The translations under genes were made by a program, and so were the position numbers. From NCBI RefSeq assembly GCF_037971845.1, contig NZ_CP150227.1:5084001-5148000 (forward strand): a DNA stretch of 64,000 nucleotides, given 5' to 3'. This stretch comes from Paenibacillus sp. FSL R5-0766 (lineage in GTDB: Bacteria > Bacillota > Bacilli > Paenibacillales > Paenibacillaceae). Of this stretch, positions 29,106-37,928 are shown piece by piece (position 1 is the first letter of the stretch; each line of letters opens with the position of its first letter). Under the pieces are notes generated by a model. The model was not told the origin of the DNA and ran no database searches. It saw only the letters and a program-made list of their open reading frames with translations.

Positions 29106-29306
29106 ATGGACGACAAATTTATTAAGGAATTACGCGAGATTAGTCGGGATGACAGACGAAGATCGGAATTTATGATTCAAGGCTTGAAGGAAACACTGCA
29201 AGAACGCAAAGAAGAAGGCATACTCAAGCGCTGGATACGGCGTAAGAAAACAGAGAAAAAAATCTCTCAAAGATTTAATCAAGATCCTCACTCGGATCAA
29301 AAGTAA
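29106..29306 (+). CDS. SOS-controlled 66-residue charged protein
   Basis: The ATG at 29106 follows GAGAGGCAGAT. An in-frame start at 29037 is rejected because it lies upstream of the promoter. The product is very rich in K, R, E and D (MDDKFIKELREISRDDRRR near the start, ILKRWIRRKKTEKKISQR near the end) and is predicted to be almost entirely helical, possibly a coiled coil. There is no membrane segment, so it is unlike the division inhibitor YneA. Family and role unknown; the leader is only about 22 bases. Confidence 0.7.
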   Translation: MDDKFIKELREISRDDRRRSEFMIQGLKETLQERKEEGILKRWIRRKKTEKKISQRFNQDPHSDQK

Positions 29307-29315
29307 CAACATAAA

Positions 29316-29345
29316 AAGGAGGCGGAATACGCCTCCCTTGCTATT
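29316..29345 (+). terminator. Terminator of the SOS-type gene
   Basis: GGAGGCG-GAATA-CGCCTCC is a short GC-rich hairpin followed by CTTGCTATTT. The T-run is weak. Confidence 0.55.
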
Positions 29346-29496
29346 TACATACTTGAATTATTTAGGCTTTGTTAGTTGTGACTTAATCCATAAGTTAGCT
29401 AAAATACACATTTATGCTTCCAATAGGTCAAATCCTAGCTGGACTTGGTTTCTGATAAGCTTACTTACCTGACTTTCTTATAAAGGGAGTGAAAAT

Positions 29497-29997
29497 ATGA
29501 CAAATACTTCGGGCTCAATATCAAAAAAGAAGGCAATAATTCTGGTGACAGGAATGTCGGGTACAGGTAAATCAACGGTTCTGGGCGAACTTGCTCATAG
29601 AGGGCATAGAGTTATCGACACCGATTATGATGGTTGGAGCGAGAATGTGGATGGTTCTGGGTGGTTATGGCACGAGAATCGAATCGATGAGCTGCTCACT
29701 GAACATAGCGAAGGTACTTTATTCATTTCGGGTTGTGTATCAAATCAGGGGAAGTTTTACCCGATGTTTGATGCAGTAGTGTTGTTAAGTGCCCCCCTCG
29801 AAGTAATCCTTGAACGTATAACTTCCCGTAAGACGAACGATTATGGAAAAACTGTCGAACAACGTGAAGAAATTATGCAAAACGTCGCTACTGTTGAGCC
29901 TCTCTTACGTGCTGGAGCTACTGTTGAGATCGACACCAGGAAGCCGCTTGATGAAGTTATAACCGAGCTTGAGCTCATTGCCAACTCCACTAGCTGA
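29497..29997 (+). CDS. P-loop nucleotide kinase-like protein
   Basis: A 166-residue protein with a Walker A motif near the N-terminus (ILVTGMSGTGKSTVLGEL), a DTDYDGW segment after strand 2, the Walker B-like strand LFISGCVSNQGKF and a lid region with RITSRKTNDYGK. It belongs to the shikimate/gluconate kinase-like P-loop group often annotated as AAA_18 ATPase. The substrate is not evident. The start follows AAAGGGAGTGAAAAT. Single gene with terminator downstream. Confidence 0.8.
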   Translation: MTNTSGSISKKKAIILVTGMSGTGKSTVLGELAHRGHRVIDTDYDGWSENVDGSGWLWHENRIDELLTEHSEGTLFISGCVSNQGKFYPMFDAVVLLSAPLEVILERITSRKTNDYGKTVEQREEIMQNVATVEPLLRAGATVEIDTRKPLDEVITELELIANSTS

Positions 29998-30058
29998 TCA
30001 CTTCTTCGCACTGTACAAAACCGCCCAGTTAGACCATTCCAAGTATCTTGTTAAACTA

Positions 30059-30095
30059 AGCAGCCAATCACAATGATCGGCTGCTTTCTTTGTTT
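30059..30095 (+). terminator. Terminator of the P-loop kinase gene
   Basis: AGCAGCC-ATCA pairs with TGAT-GGCTGCT, followed by TTCTTTGTTTT. Confidence 0.85.
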
Positions 30096-30128
30096 TATTG
30101 AGCTAACGTTTCCCGTTAGCCCAATGAG
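30095..30128. repeat. Short stem-loop repeat, copy 1
   Basis: TTATTGAGCTAACGTTTC continues into CCGTTAGCCCAATGAG; the arms ATTG-GCTAACG and CGTTAGC-CAAT pair around TTTC. Related sequences occur at 62.2, 62.76, 63.54, 63.78 and 63.9 kb. The rest of the gap to 30290 holds nothing recognised. Confidence 0.5.
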
Positions 30129-30290
30129 TATCCTCCATTTAGTCGTTCAAAACTCATCGATCAACGAGATACCTTTAGTAATCCTCATTCTACTATCTTG
30201 CAAGAAATCGCGGGTCCAGTCATCTGGTTTGCTTAAATCCCAGCTCCGATGTATACCGACAACCACGATGAGTTTTTGATCTACCTCGTT

Positions 30291-31028
30291 TTAAGGCAAA
30301 ATGGCAAAAGACCGGACTGGAAAACCAGAAGCTTTCTCCGCCTTTGGTACAATGTTGAAGATCACCGCGCCTTTAGCTGGCACCTGATCCAGGTTGGTTA
30401 ACAGCTCAACTTGATATGTATCCTGGGCAAGTACATAATATTCTGCCAGAAGTGCTCCATTTTTCTGATAATCCACGGCGGAATCCGTGTCAAAGGTTTC
30501 ATGCCCAATGGCTTGCACTTTTCTCTCCTCAAATAAAAACATGAGTGCACTAACCGACCATCCAGGGGCATGACTGTTGCCCTCATCATCCTTGTTATCA
30601 AATGTTTCATGGTTAGGCCAGCGTTTGCTCCAATCGGTACGTAAGGCTACAAAGCTTCCAGCTTCAATCACGCCATGCTCTCTTTCAAATGCAAGAATAT
30701 GCTCCACTTCCAGTGTAAAATCCGGATTGTTCTCTACTTCGGCAGACTGGTCAATGACCACAAGCGGGAGCACAAGCTCCTTCAAACCTAGTTCATCCAG
30801 ATAACGGGTATCCCGAACGAAGTGGATCGGCGCATCAAGATGTGTCCCGTATTGACCCGGGAACTTGAAGCTCTGGGCAAAGAAGCCTTGATCGTGATCA
30901 AACAGTGTATCGAATTGCGCTGCCTCAAAAGCTGAAAAATGTGGAGAGCCTGGACCAAACGTATGAGTCAGATCCACCCATTTCTTTTCTTTTAACAATT
31001 GAATGGCTTGAATGAGTTCGTTGGACAT
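30291..31028 (-). CDS. Cyclase-family (kynurenine formamidase-like) hydrolase
   Basis: A 245-residue metal-dependent hydrolase. The family metal-binding motif HxGTHxDxP appears as QYGTHLDAPIHF near residue 70, with a further His in VQAIGHETFDTDS. The N-terminus WVDLTHTFGPGSPHF is typical. The ATG at 31028 follows GAGGTGATTAGG; the longer frame starts within that ribosome site. Family members hydrolyse N-formylkynurenine, isatin or related amides. No kynurenine genes are adjacent, so the substrate is open. Confidence 0.87.
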   Translation of the reverse strand: MSNELIQAIQLLKEKKWVDLTHTFGPGSPHFSAFEAAQFDTLFDHDQGFFAQSFKFPGQYGTHLDAPIHFVRDTRYLDELGLKELVLPLVVIDQSAEVENNPDFTLEVEHILAFEREHGVIEAGSFVALRTDWSKRWPNHETFDNKDDEGNSHAPGWSVSALMFLFEERKVQAIGHETFDTDSAVDYQKNGALLAEYYVLAQDTYQVELLTNLDQVPAKGAVIFNIVPKAEKASGFPVRSFAILP

Positions 31029-31051
31029 CCTAATCACCTCATGCACAAAAT

Positions 31052-31082
31052 GGAATAAATTTCTCCTATTATATCTTATTCC
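31052..31082. promoter_or_regulatory. Inverted repeat over the likely cyclase -10 region
   Basis: GGAATAA (31052-31058) and TTATTCC (31076-31082) flank a minus-strand TATAAT. The arrangement suggests a repressor site at the cyclase promoter. Confidence 0.35.
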
Positions 31083-31137
31083 ATTACAATTGGGGAGAAT
31101 ACCTATATTGGTTGGCAGGGCAGTTAATTTTCAAATT

Positions 31138-31178
31138 CAAAAACTTCACTGACCATAGATGTCAGTGAAGTTTTTTTA
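31138..31178 (+). promoter_or_regulatory. Terminator-like hairpin upstream of the PfpI gene
   Basis: AAACTTCACTGAC pairs with GTCAGTGAAGTTT around a 7-base loop, followed by T-rich sequence on both strands. It lies between two divergent starts, where no transcript should end, 48 bases before the PfpI start. It could attenuate the PfpI transcript. Confidence 0.5.
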
Positions 31179-31225
31179 TAATAGGAGAGTAATCCATTCA
31201 ATCATGAATAACAAAAGGAGCGTGT

Positions 31226-31864
31226 ATGATGCAAACGAAGAACGTATATCTATATGTATTTGATACGATGTCAGACTGGGAGATAGGATATCTAACTGCT
31301 GAATTGAACTCGGGAAGGTATTTCAGGAAAGAAATCAAGCCTTTACAGGTCGTAACCGTAGGCGTGGATAAACATTCGGTAACTACCATGGGCGGATTGA
31401 ACATCCTTCCCCATATTTCTATTGATGAATGTACATTGAAAGGTGACGACGTCATCATTCTTCCGGGAGGAAACACCTGGATGGACACCATCCATGATCC
31501 CCTATTGAAAAAAGTTGCTGCCTCTATAGAAGAGGGTACGGTTATTGCAGCGATTTGCGGTGCGACGGTTGCACTTGCAAAAATAGGGATACTGGATTCC
31601 AGACAACATACAAGCAATGATTTAGAATACCTGAAGATGATATGCCCAGAATATACTGGGGAAACATATTATCAAACGGAGCCAGCAGTAACCGATGGAA
31701 ATATAGTTACTGCATCTGGAATAGCTCCGTTAGAATTTACGATGCATGTGTTGAAGCTGTTGAATGTCTTTGCACCAGAAACATTACAGGCCTGGTTCAA
31801 TCTGTATCAGACTCATGAGTCCAAATACTTCTACCGGTTAATGAATTCTATTGCACCTGAATAA
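31226..31864 (+). CDS. DJ-1/PfpI-family glutamine amidotransferase-like protein
   Basis: A 212-residue protein. The start follows AAAGGAGCGTGT. The nucleophile elbow is AAICGATVALAKIGILD with the active Cys near residue 112, preceded by ILPGGNTWMD. This is the YdeA-like branch of the PfpI superfamily, whose members are proteases, glyoxalases or amidases. The C-terminus overlaps the converging oxidoreductase gene by 17 bases. Specific activity cannot be assigned. Confidence 0.85.
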   Translation: MMQTKNVYLYVFDTMSDWEIGYLTAELNSGRYFRKEIKPLQVVTVGVDKHSVTTMGGLNILPHISIDECTLKGDDVIILPGGNTWMDTIHDPLLKKVAASIEEGTVIAAICGATVALAKIGILDSRQHTSNDLEYLKMICPEYTGETYYQTEPAVTDGNIVTASGIAPLEFTMHVLKLLNVFAPETLQAWFNLYQTHESKYFYRLMNSIAPE

Positions 31865-32774
31865 CCAGTTTCCCTCGGGTATGATGGGTTTCACTCTTCT
31901 CATGTGCTTCACGTACTCCCTGTTGAGTTAGTGGGTACATTCCATCAATAATCGATTTGAGCTTGCCTTCCGCAGCCAGTTCAGCCAGCTGATCCAGTTG
32001 ATCCCCTTTGGGCTCCATCATGAAGACGTTGGCCGTTACTCCGGCTTCCTTGGCAAGCTTCTCATCCGGTTGTTCCACCAAGGATACCAGATGTCCGCCA
32101 GACTTTAACACCTTGAAGCTGTCGCGCTGAATATCACCGCCCATGGTGTCCAGTACAACATCATAACCGGAGAGAATCTCCGAGAAATCTTCTTTTTTAT
32201 AGTTGATAAAATGATCCACACCCAACGAGCGAAGCAACGCTTCGTTTGATTCACTTGCCGTGGAAGCCACTTCAGCGCCTAAGGACTTGGCGATTTGAAT
32301 TGCATACGTTCCCACACCACCTGCACCTGCATGAATGAGTACCTTCTGCCCTTTGCCTAAACGTCCATGATCCACAAGGGCTTGCCAAGCCGTCATCGCA
32401 GCCAGCGGGATCGCTGCCGCTTCCTCGAAACTCAGTTGCTCCGGTATACGGGCTATAATGTCTGCATCGACAGCAACATATTCTGCATAGGTCCCGAATT
32501 GACGCGGACGCGCAAATACCCGATCACCTTCTCTGAACCGCGTGACATTGGAACCTGCTTCAGCCACAATACCCGCAACATCGCCGCCCAGAATCAACGG
32601 AAAATTCTCCGCTGCTTCTTTCATATCACCTTGTCTGATTTTGAAGTCTACCGGATTCACCGACGTGGCATGCGTTCGGATTAACACCTGATTCACTCCA
32701 CATCTTGGCTTGGCTACTTCCTGTTCCTTCAATTGTTCCGCTCCACCAAATTTCTCAATCACAATTGCTTTCAT
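31848..32774 (-). CDS. NADP-dependent quinone oxidoreductase (MDR superfamily)
   Basis: A 308-residue zinc-independent medium-chain reductase. MKAIVIEKFGGAEQLKEQEV opens the GroES-like domain, and VLIHAGAGGVGTYAIQIAK is the NAD(P)-binding Rossmann loop (about 140-160). No structural zinc cysteines are seen. The ATG at 32774 is preferred because the upstream extension is not family-like. It is divergent from the PhzF gene and overlaps the PfpI gene at its 3' end. Confidence 0.87.
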   Translation of the reverse strand: MKAIVIEKFGGAEQLKEQEVAKPRCGVNQVLIRTHATSVNPVDFKIRQGDMKEAAENFPLILGGDVAGIVAEAGSNVTRFREGDRVFARPRQFGTYAEYVAVDADIIARIPEQLSFEEAAAIPLAAMTAWQALVDHGRLGKGQKVLIHAGAGGVGTYAIQIAKSLGAEVASTASESNEALLRSLGVDHFINYKKEDFSEILSGYDVVLDTMGGDIQRDSFKVLKSGGHLVSLVEQPDEKLAKEAGVTANVFMMEPKGDQLDQLAELAAEGKLKSIIDGMYPLTQQGVREAHEKSETHHTRGKLVIQVQ

Positions 32775-32969
32775 TAGAGATCCCAGCCTTTCCATTGGAT
32801 TATCGTTATGCTCTCCTCCATCATTACCCTTTCCCAGCAATCACTTGACCTATTCATTCAAAATTCACAACAATCTGAGATTCACAAGCCAATTCAACAA
32901 TCGTGATATAATGTCGATTAGTGATGAAGTTAAATCTTAACCCAATAATTGAACAAGCGAGGTAACACG

Positions 32970-33848
32970 ATGGAAGTAGAAGTAAGTACATTACATGCAT
33001 TTTCGGATCAGGCTCATGGCGGAAACCCCGCAGGTGTTGTTTTACAAGCAGCTCATTTGTCTGAAACCCAGATGCAGGAGATTGCCAGACAAGTCGGTTT
33101 TTCAGAGACTGCATTTGTTATGCCGTCGGATCAGGCTGATTTCAAAGTGCGTTACTTTACCCCAAGTGATGAAGTCGATCTATGTGGACATGCCACAATT
33201 GCTTTGTTTTATATAATGAAGACACAGCTGCTCGTTAATGTTGGTACATATACACTGGAGACACTGGCCGGAATTCTTAAAGTTGATATCGAAGTCAATG
33301 GAGAAGTCTATCTGTCTCAGACGTTGCCGGAGTTTGGGGAGATCGTGGATCGACAGCAGATTACCGATTCGTTACGTATTTCTATGGAGGATTTGCATGC
33401 TGAACTACCTGTACAGATTGTGTCTACCGGGCTACCCGATATCATGATAGCCGTTAAAGATATTGATGTTCTGACCAAAATCGATCCTGACTTCCAGCGT
33501 ATCACTGAAATAAGCAGGGCTCATCATGCCATAGGTTATCACGTGTTTACACTCGAATCAGATGATATGGACGTTCTGGCAGAATGCCGTAATTTTGCAC
33601 CGCTTTATGATATACCGGAAGAGAGCGCAACGGGCACATCCAATGGTGCAATGCTCTGTTATTTATCCCAGTACAACCAGCTTACAGATCCTCATCTTCA
33701 CACGTACACGATCAGACAAGGGTATACCATGAACCGCCCCTCCGAGATCCGAGCCAGATTAACGCTGGGCAGCTCTAATGAAATCACACAGATTCAGGTT
33801 GGCGGTAATGCAATTCATATCGAAAACATTCAAATACACCTCCCTTAA
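32970..33848 (+). CDS. PhzF-family isomerase/epimerase
   Basis: A 292-residue protein of the diaminopimelate-epimerase fold. STLHAFSDQAHGGNPAGVVL holds the start of the first lobe; ARQVGFSETAFVMPS carries the catalytic Glu, and VDLCGHATIALF and EESATGTSNGAMLCYL are the two conserved glycine-rich turns. The ATG at 32970 follows GCGAGGTAACACG. Most stand-alone homologues have unknown substrates; phenazine genes are absent here. Confidence 0.87.
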   Translation: MEVEVSTLHAFSDQAHGGNPAGVVLQAAHLSETQMQEIARQVGFSETAFVMPSDQADFKVRYFTPSDEVDLCGHATIALFYIMKTQLLVNVGTYTLETLAGILKVDIEVNGEVYLSQTLPEFGEIVDRQQITDSLRISMEDLHAELPVQIVSTGLPDIMIAVKDIDVLTKIDPDFQRITEISRAHHAIGYHVFTLESDDMDVLAECRNFAPLYDIPEESATGTSNGAMLCYLSQYNQLTDPHLHTYTIRQGYTMNRPSEIRARLTLGSSNEITQIQVGGNAIHIENIQIHLP

Positions 33849-33865
33849 TGGGAGGTGTTTTACGT
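33837..33865 (+). terminator. Terminator overlapping the PhzF stop codon
   Basis: ACACCTCCC-TTAA-GGGAGGTGT followed by TTTAC; the loop contains the stop codon TAA itself. Confidence 0.85.
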
Positions 33866-33922
33866 ACGTAGGATATGTAAACTATCTTATGCGAAGCAGT
33901 GTAGTAGTCTGGCCTGTTGTCA

Positions 33923-34870
33923 TCATTGAATTTGTTGTAAAAATCGTAGTACCGCTACCTCCAACTGGTTCAGCCCTGGCTGCTCTATAGGAAAATGGCC
34001 TGCCCCTTCCAAGATCACACATTCCTTGTCTACCACCAGACGATCAAAAAAAGATTGGCTGAACCTGATTGGTGTCATGGGGTCCAGTTCAGGGTGAACC
34101 AACAGGACCGGACACTGGTTGAACTGTTCCGGGCTTACCTCCGGTTTTTTATTAAGGAATGTTCTTAATAATTCCAACGGAATACGTGTAGCTGCCGCTT
34201 GTGGATCATCCATAATAAGCCGGGTTAAGTCCTTATTATTAGTAATCAGTTGCATTCGGGATACCTGTTTGACCGAAATAGGTACATGATCCAGCAGACC
34301 AGGGAACAGATCCATCATCCGTTTTCCCGCCCGGCTTACCAGACGATTCGGTGCAAGCTGATCACGCATTTCCGGGTTACTCGTATCTACAAAAGTAGTT
34401 GCGATCAAACCCTTAACACGCTTGCTGCGTGCACTGGTGTGATAGGCAAGCATACCTCCGATACTACTTCCCAATACAACGATTGGCTTGCCGTCTTTCT
34501 TGTATTCCCGTTCGATGAGTGACACAAGCAGCTCTATCCATAGTTCGTAGTTGATACGTGTACCAGACATTGCATAACTTAACCCATACGGCGGAAGATC
34601 TGGCGATACCACCTCGTATCCATGTCGCTGCAACATTCGGGCATAAGGAGCGAGCAACCTGCCATTGCCTCCAGCACCATGAATAAACAAGATTTTGATT
34701 GAAGATTCAGGCGCGGGTAATCGATCGATATGAAGATGAACGCCATTCGATTCCCACCATTCTTCTTCAGGAGCTGTATCATCGTTCAGCCTCACTTCTT
34801 CCGGAAAAAAGTTCTGATACTGTTTCCAATAGGGATGTGTTGTCTGATAGGAAGGCAAACTTTTTTTCAT
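33923..34870 (-). CDS. Alpha/beta hydrolase
   Basis: A 315-residue soluble hydrolase. The oxyanion turn LFIHGAGGNGRLLAPYARM, nucleophile elbow VVLGSSIGGMLAYH, Asp in HPELDPMTPI and His in LEGAGHFPIEQPG are all in order. The ATG at 34870 follows GAGGAGAATGTACCGC; an ATG three codons earlier is too near the ribosome site. The pattern is that of a lysophospholipase-like hydrolase; no substrate assigned. Confidence 0.85.
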   Translation of the reverse strand: MKKSLPSYQTTHPYWKQYQNFFPEEVRLNDDTAPEEEWWESNGVHLHIDRLPAPESSIKILFIHGAGGNGRLLAPYARMLQRHGYEVVSPDLPPYGLSYAMSGTRINYELWIELLVSLIEREYKKDGKPIVVLGSSIGGMLAYHTSARSKRVKGLIATTFVDTSNPEMRDQLAPNRLVSRAGKRMMDLFPGLLDHVPISVKQVSRMQLITNNKDLTRLIMDDPQAAATRIPLELLRTFLNKKPEVSPEQFNQCPVLLVHPELDPMTPIRFSQSFFDRLVVDKECVILEGAGHFPIEQPGLNQLEVAVLRFLQQIQ

Positions 34871-34978
34871 GCGGTACATTCTCCTCTTTTCCTATACCAA
34901 AAAAAGCCGTATAGTGTACGACTTTTCGTTAAAAACGTCTATGACCATACTTCTTTTTATAACAACTTCATAATTCTG

Positions 34979-35695
34979 TCAATCGGGAAACTGTACATTG
35001 CCCGGTACGATATATGCACCGCCTGACCCATCATTAGGCAGAGCCGGGATCGTGTCATTCAATACCTGACCGCGAATATCGGTAATACGAACGTTTAGTT
35101 TTTCTTTGCCCAATCCGGTTCCGAGGAAATGATTATAGTCTTGCTTTTCAAGATTGAGCCACGTACCATCCTTCTGTTTCACTTCGAACTTCAGCACCGG
35201 ATATTTGTGATTGCGAACCTGAATGGCTGCCCACCACTGACTGCTGCCTTCCTTGATCCGATAGGAGACGTTGCCTTGAATTGGAGCTTTGACCACTTTC
35301 CAGCTGATATCGATTTTACCTGCCTTTGGGTCACCGATCAGGTTAAAGGCATTCGGTGAGAGATCCAGCGCTCCACTGGCGCCTTCTGGATAGAGATCTG
35401 TTACATAGACGGTTGTTTTGCCTTTAGGACCCTGCACCTCGAGATAGGCTCCCGCTAAAGCGGCTTTGACACCGTTATAATTGAGTTGGAACGGATTAAG
35501 TGCAGTAATCTTCATGTCTGCCGGGATGGGATCAAGCAACACTGCACCTCCCGAGTAACCTGAGCCTGTATACGTCGCGTAACCCTGATATGTATCATTC
35601 CATGCAGCAGATGCAGGCAGAGCAAATAATACGAGACTGAGCAACATTCCTGTACCGGCCCATTTTAACCGTTGAAATCTACTTTTCTTGTTCAT
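34979..35695 (-). CDS. yoaJ: Secreted bacterial expansin (EXLX1/YoaJ-like)
   Basis: A 238-residue secreted protein that loosens cellulose-pectin networks without hydrolysis. The signal peptide ends near ALPASAAWND. Domain 1 (about 32-130) has GYATYTGSGYSGGAVLLDPI and the essential Asp in VTDLYPEGASGALDLSP. Domain 2 (CBM63, about 135-238) has SSQWWAAIQVRNHKYPV and DYNHF, matching the aromatic cellulose-binding residues of Bacillus subtilis YoaJ. Similarity to YoaJ is very high throughout. The start follows GAGGAGGAATAGCTC. A palindromic repeat lies just upstream. Confidence 0.95.
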   Translation of the reverse strand: MNKKSRFQRLKWAGTGMLLSLVLFALPASAAWNDTYQGYATYTGSGYSGGAVLLDPIPADMKITALNPFQLNYNGVKAALAGAYLEVQGPKGKTTVYVTDLYPEGASGALDLSPNAFNLIGDPKAGKIDISWKVVKAPIQGNVSYRIKEGSSQWWAAIQVRNHKYPVLKFEVKQKDGTWLNLEKQDYNHFLGTGLGKEKLNVRITDIRGQVLNDTIPALPNDGSGGAYIVPGNVQFPD

Positions 35696-35734
35696 GAGCT
35701 ATTCCTCCTCGTCATTCTACCTTCTGTTACACTG

Positions 35735-35925
35735 AAACATAAGTTGAACAAAAGAATATTTACACTTGCCACTCCGATGACAGAATAACCTTCCGATCAC
35801 TGTTATCCCCAGATTTTTTGATTCAATATTGCAAAGGTGAAAATCTGTTGATAAAGGCGAACGCTCCACTTCTTCAAGTCTCTTCTGTCCTCTACGTTCT
35901 CGTGTAAAATATCTATTCAACTGCT
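35735..35925. repeat. MITE-like palindromic repeat, copy 1 (short form)
   Basis: It shares with the copies near 50.0, 55.1 and 55.3 kb the core ACTCCGATGACAGAATAACC, GTTATCCCCAGATTTTTTGA and TTCTGTCCTCTACG. Its ends are inverted: AAGTTGAACAAAAGAATATTTACAC-type on the left (in parts AAGTTGAAC and TTTACAC), and GTGTAAA ... ATTCAACT on the right. Bases 35926-36107 after it show no gene or motif. Confidence 0.8.
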
Positions 35926-36107
35926 AGATTTGAATATAACATTATTTTACATAATAACTGTTTATTTTCAATCCCTCTCAACTAAATCACATCTTTAGTC
36001 CTGCCCGTGGACTTGAACATTCACGACCACGCACAAGATATGGATACATACCATAATTTGGTGAAATAGGTATACTAACAAGGCTGTATTGGATGGGTTC
36101 CCAGTAA

Positions 36108-36162
36108 TAAAAAAACGCCACACCCCGGAGTAATTTCTCTCTCCAAATGGTGTGACGCCTAT
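36108..36162 (-). terminator. Terminator of the antiporter operon
   Basis: On the minus strand GGCGTCACACC pairs with GGTGTGGCG with a bulge, followed by TTTTTTTATT. Confidence 0.8.
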
Positions 36163-36212
36163 TAAGCATTACGGTGAAAATTCCCTGGCTGCCCAGGGAC
36201 AGCCGCACCGGC

Positions 36213-37418
36213 TCATCCTGTTTCCCTTCGTTTCATCCGCTTCCTTAGTCGCTCATACGATGCGTAAATCCGCGGAGATTCTTTGGTCAGGATCGGCCCC
36301 AGCACAGCCAGAATTAACACATACAACACGGCAAACGATTGGATGGATGCCATCAGCCCTCCGGCCTTGCCGATGTTTGCCATGATAATGGAGAATTCGC
36401 CCCGGGAGACCAGGGTAAAGCCCACATTCAACGAGGCCTTAGGGCTCATTCCAGCCAATCTGCCAGCAATCATACCTGCACCATAGTTACTGGCAATCGT
36501 CAGAATAACGGCAATAATCGTCATCCCAACAGCTCCGCCAAGTGAAGCCGGCTCGATGGTCAGGCCAAAACTGAAGAAGAAAATTGCACCAAAAAAATCT
36601 TTGAAAGGCATGATCTGATGTTCAATCCGACTCACATGTCTTGATTCGCCCAGCACAAGTCCCATCATCAACGCTCCAATAGCTTCCGCTACATGCAGTG
36701 TCTCCGAGAAACCAGCCACCAGGAAGAGCAGTGTCATGACGGTAAGCAGGAACAACTCTGATGACTTGATATTCAGTGCCTTATCAATATATTTGATGCT
36801 TTTCCTGCCAATAATCAGGAACAGCACAATAAACAGCAGGGCAGACAGCGATACCAGTAGAACACTTAAGAATGAAGTTGCCCCGCTGAGCACAAGCCCA
36901 GTCAGGATGGAGATATGAATCGCGATGAACAAGTCATCGAACATGATCATGCCCATGATAATCTCTGTTTCAGGGTTTGCCGTGCGTTTCAGATCAACCA
37001 GCACTTTAGCTACAATGGCTGTAGAAGAGCTGGTCATGATCCCGCAGACAACAAGTGTCTCCTGAAGGGGCAGATCCATGAACCACCCCAACAACAATCC
37101 AGAGACAAAATTCAGACCAACATAGAACATGCCCCCGGTCAGAATGGCTTTACCAGACTTTAATAAACGGGAGACCGAGAACTCCAAACCCAGATAAAAT
37201 AACAAAAACAAAATGCCAAGCCTGCCCATAAATTCAATAAAGGTCGAACTTTCGATAAAACGTAAATCCACTATGCCGATCTGTGGTGCATGTGGTCCAA
37301 CAGCCATACCAATCAGGATATAGAACGGAATGACCGAAAATCGTAATCGTGAAGATATCAGCCCAGTAAGTGTAATCAGCGCAACGGCAATTCCCACTTC
37401 GAATATGAGCATATCCAT
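36213..37418 (-). CDS. khtU: CPA2-family K+/H+ antiporter (KhtU-like)
   Basis: A 401-residue inner-membrane antiporter with about 12 helices. The family features are visible: FRLSVIPFYILIGMAVGPHAP early, LFYLGLEFSVSRL, the core helix MTSSSTAIVAKVLVDL, IMGMIMFDDLFIAIHI with the ion-binding Asp pair, and TLVSRGEFSIIMANIGKAGG. Unlike KefB it ends after the membrane part, with no attached TrkA-N domain; the regulatory TrkA-C protein is a separate upstream gene, as in Bacillus KhtTU. The start lies four bases after the KhtT stop. Confidence 0.87.
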   Translation of the reverse strand: MDMLIFEVGIAVALITLTGLISSRLRFSVIPFYILIGMAVGPHAPQIGIVDLRFIESSTFIEFMGRLGILFLLFYLGLEFSVSRLLKSGKAILTGGMFYVGLNFVSGLLLGWFMDLPLQETLVVCGIMTSSSTAIVAKVLVDLKRTANPETEIIMGMIMFDDLFIAIHISILTGLVLSGATSFLSVLLVSLSALLFIVLFLIIGRKSIKYIDKALNIKSSELFLLTVMTLLFLVAGFSETLHVAEAIGALMMGLVLGESRHVSRIEHQIMPFKDFFGAIFFFSFGLTIEPASLGGAVGMTIIAVILTIASNYGAGMIAGRLAGMSPKASLNVGFTLVSRGEFSIIMANIGKAGGLMASIQSFAVLYVLILAVLGPILTKESPRIYASYERLRKRMKRRETG

Positions 37419-37421
37419 AGG

Positions 37422-37928
37422 CTAAGTCCGTCCATCAGTCAACAATTGTTTGAGATGTTTGATCTGATTCCGTTCACCGGCAACTACAATTGTAGCCCCA
37501 GCGGTAAAAGCATAATCCGGGCCTGGATTAAAATGCTTCTCCTTATCCTTGGTCACAACAGCGAGAATTACGGCGCCCGTAGCCTGACGGATATCCAGTT
37601 CACCAATCGTCATGCCTACGCTTGCGGCGTGGGGCTCAATCCGTAGCCATTCGATTAACAGCCCTTCAAGCATCACTTCACGCTCATCCTGAAACTTCGG
37701 TTTATAGGTCATACCACCAACGATGGCGGCTACTGCCCGGGCTTCATCATCGTCCAGGGTGACAAGTGATACCATATCGCCCACCTCTTCAGGCGTATCC
37801 CCTGACTCCATATGGAACAGGTCACGTCGCTCGTCGTTATGAATCACAATGACCAAGTGCTCACCACTACGGGTATGCAGCCAGTATTTACGCCCAATCC
37901 CTGGCAAGTCTGTCTCTTTAAAGTGCAT
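37422..37928 (-). CDS. khtT: TrkA-C domain regulatory subunit (KhtT-like)
   Basis: A 168-residue cytoplasmic protein. The N-terminal half (HFKETDLPGIGRKYWLHTRS) matches the KhtT family and the C-terminal RCK-C domain (about 85-165) has GMTIGELDIRQATGAVILAV and ATIVVAGERNQIKHL, the cyclic-di-AMP or nucleotide-binding fold that gates KhtU. The ATG at 37928 follows AGGGGGTGCAGATC. It overlaps the GreA-like gene by 11 bases. Confidence 0.85.
   Translation of the reverse strand: MHFKETDLPGIGRKYWLHTRSGEHLVIVIHNDERRDLFHMESGDTPEEVGDMVSLVTLDDDEARAVAAIVGGMTYKPKFQDEREVMLEGLLIEWLRIEPHAASVGMTIGELDIRQATGAVILAVVTKDKEKHFNPGPDYAFTAGATIVVAGERNQIKHLKQLLTDGRT

Noticed and set aside
36213..37418. Na+/H+ antiporter NhaA-type call
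   Set aside because: Helix motifs and the adjacent TrkA-C gene fit the CPA2 KhtU group better.
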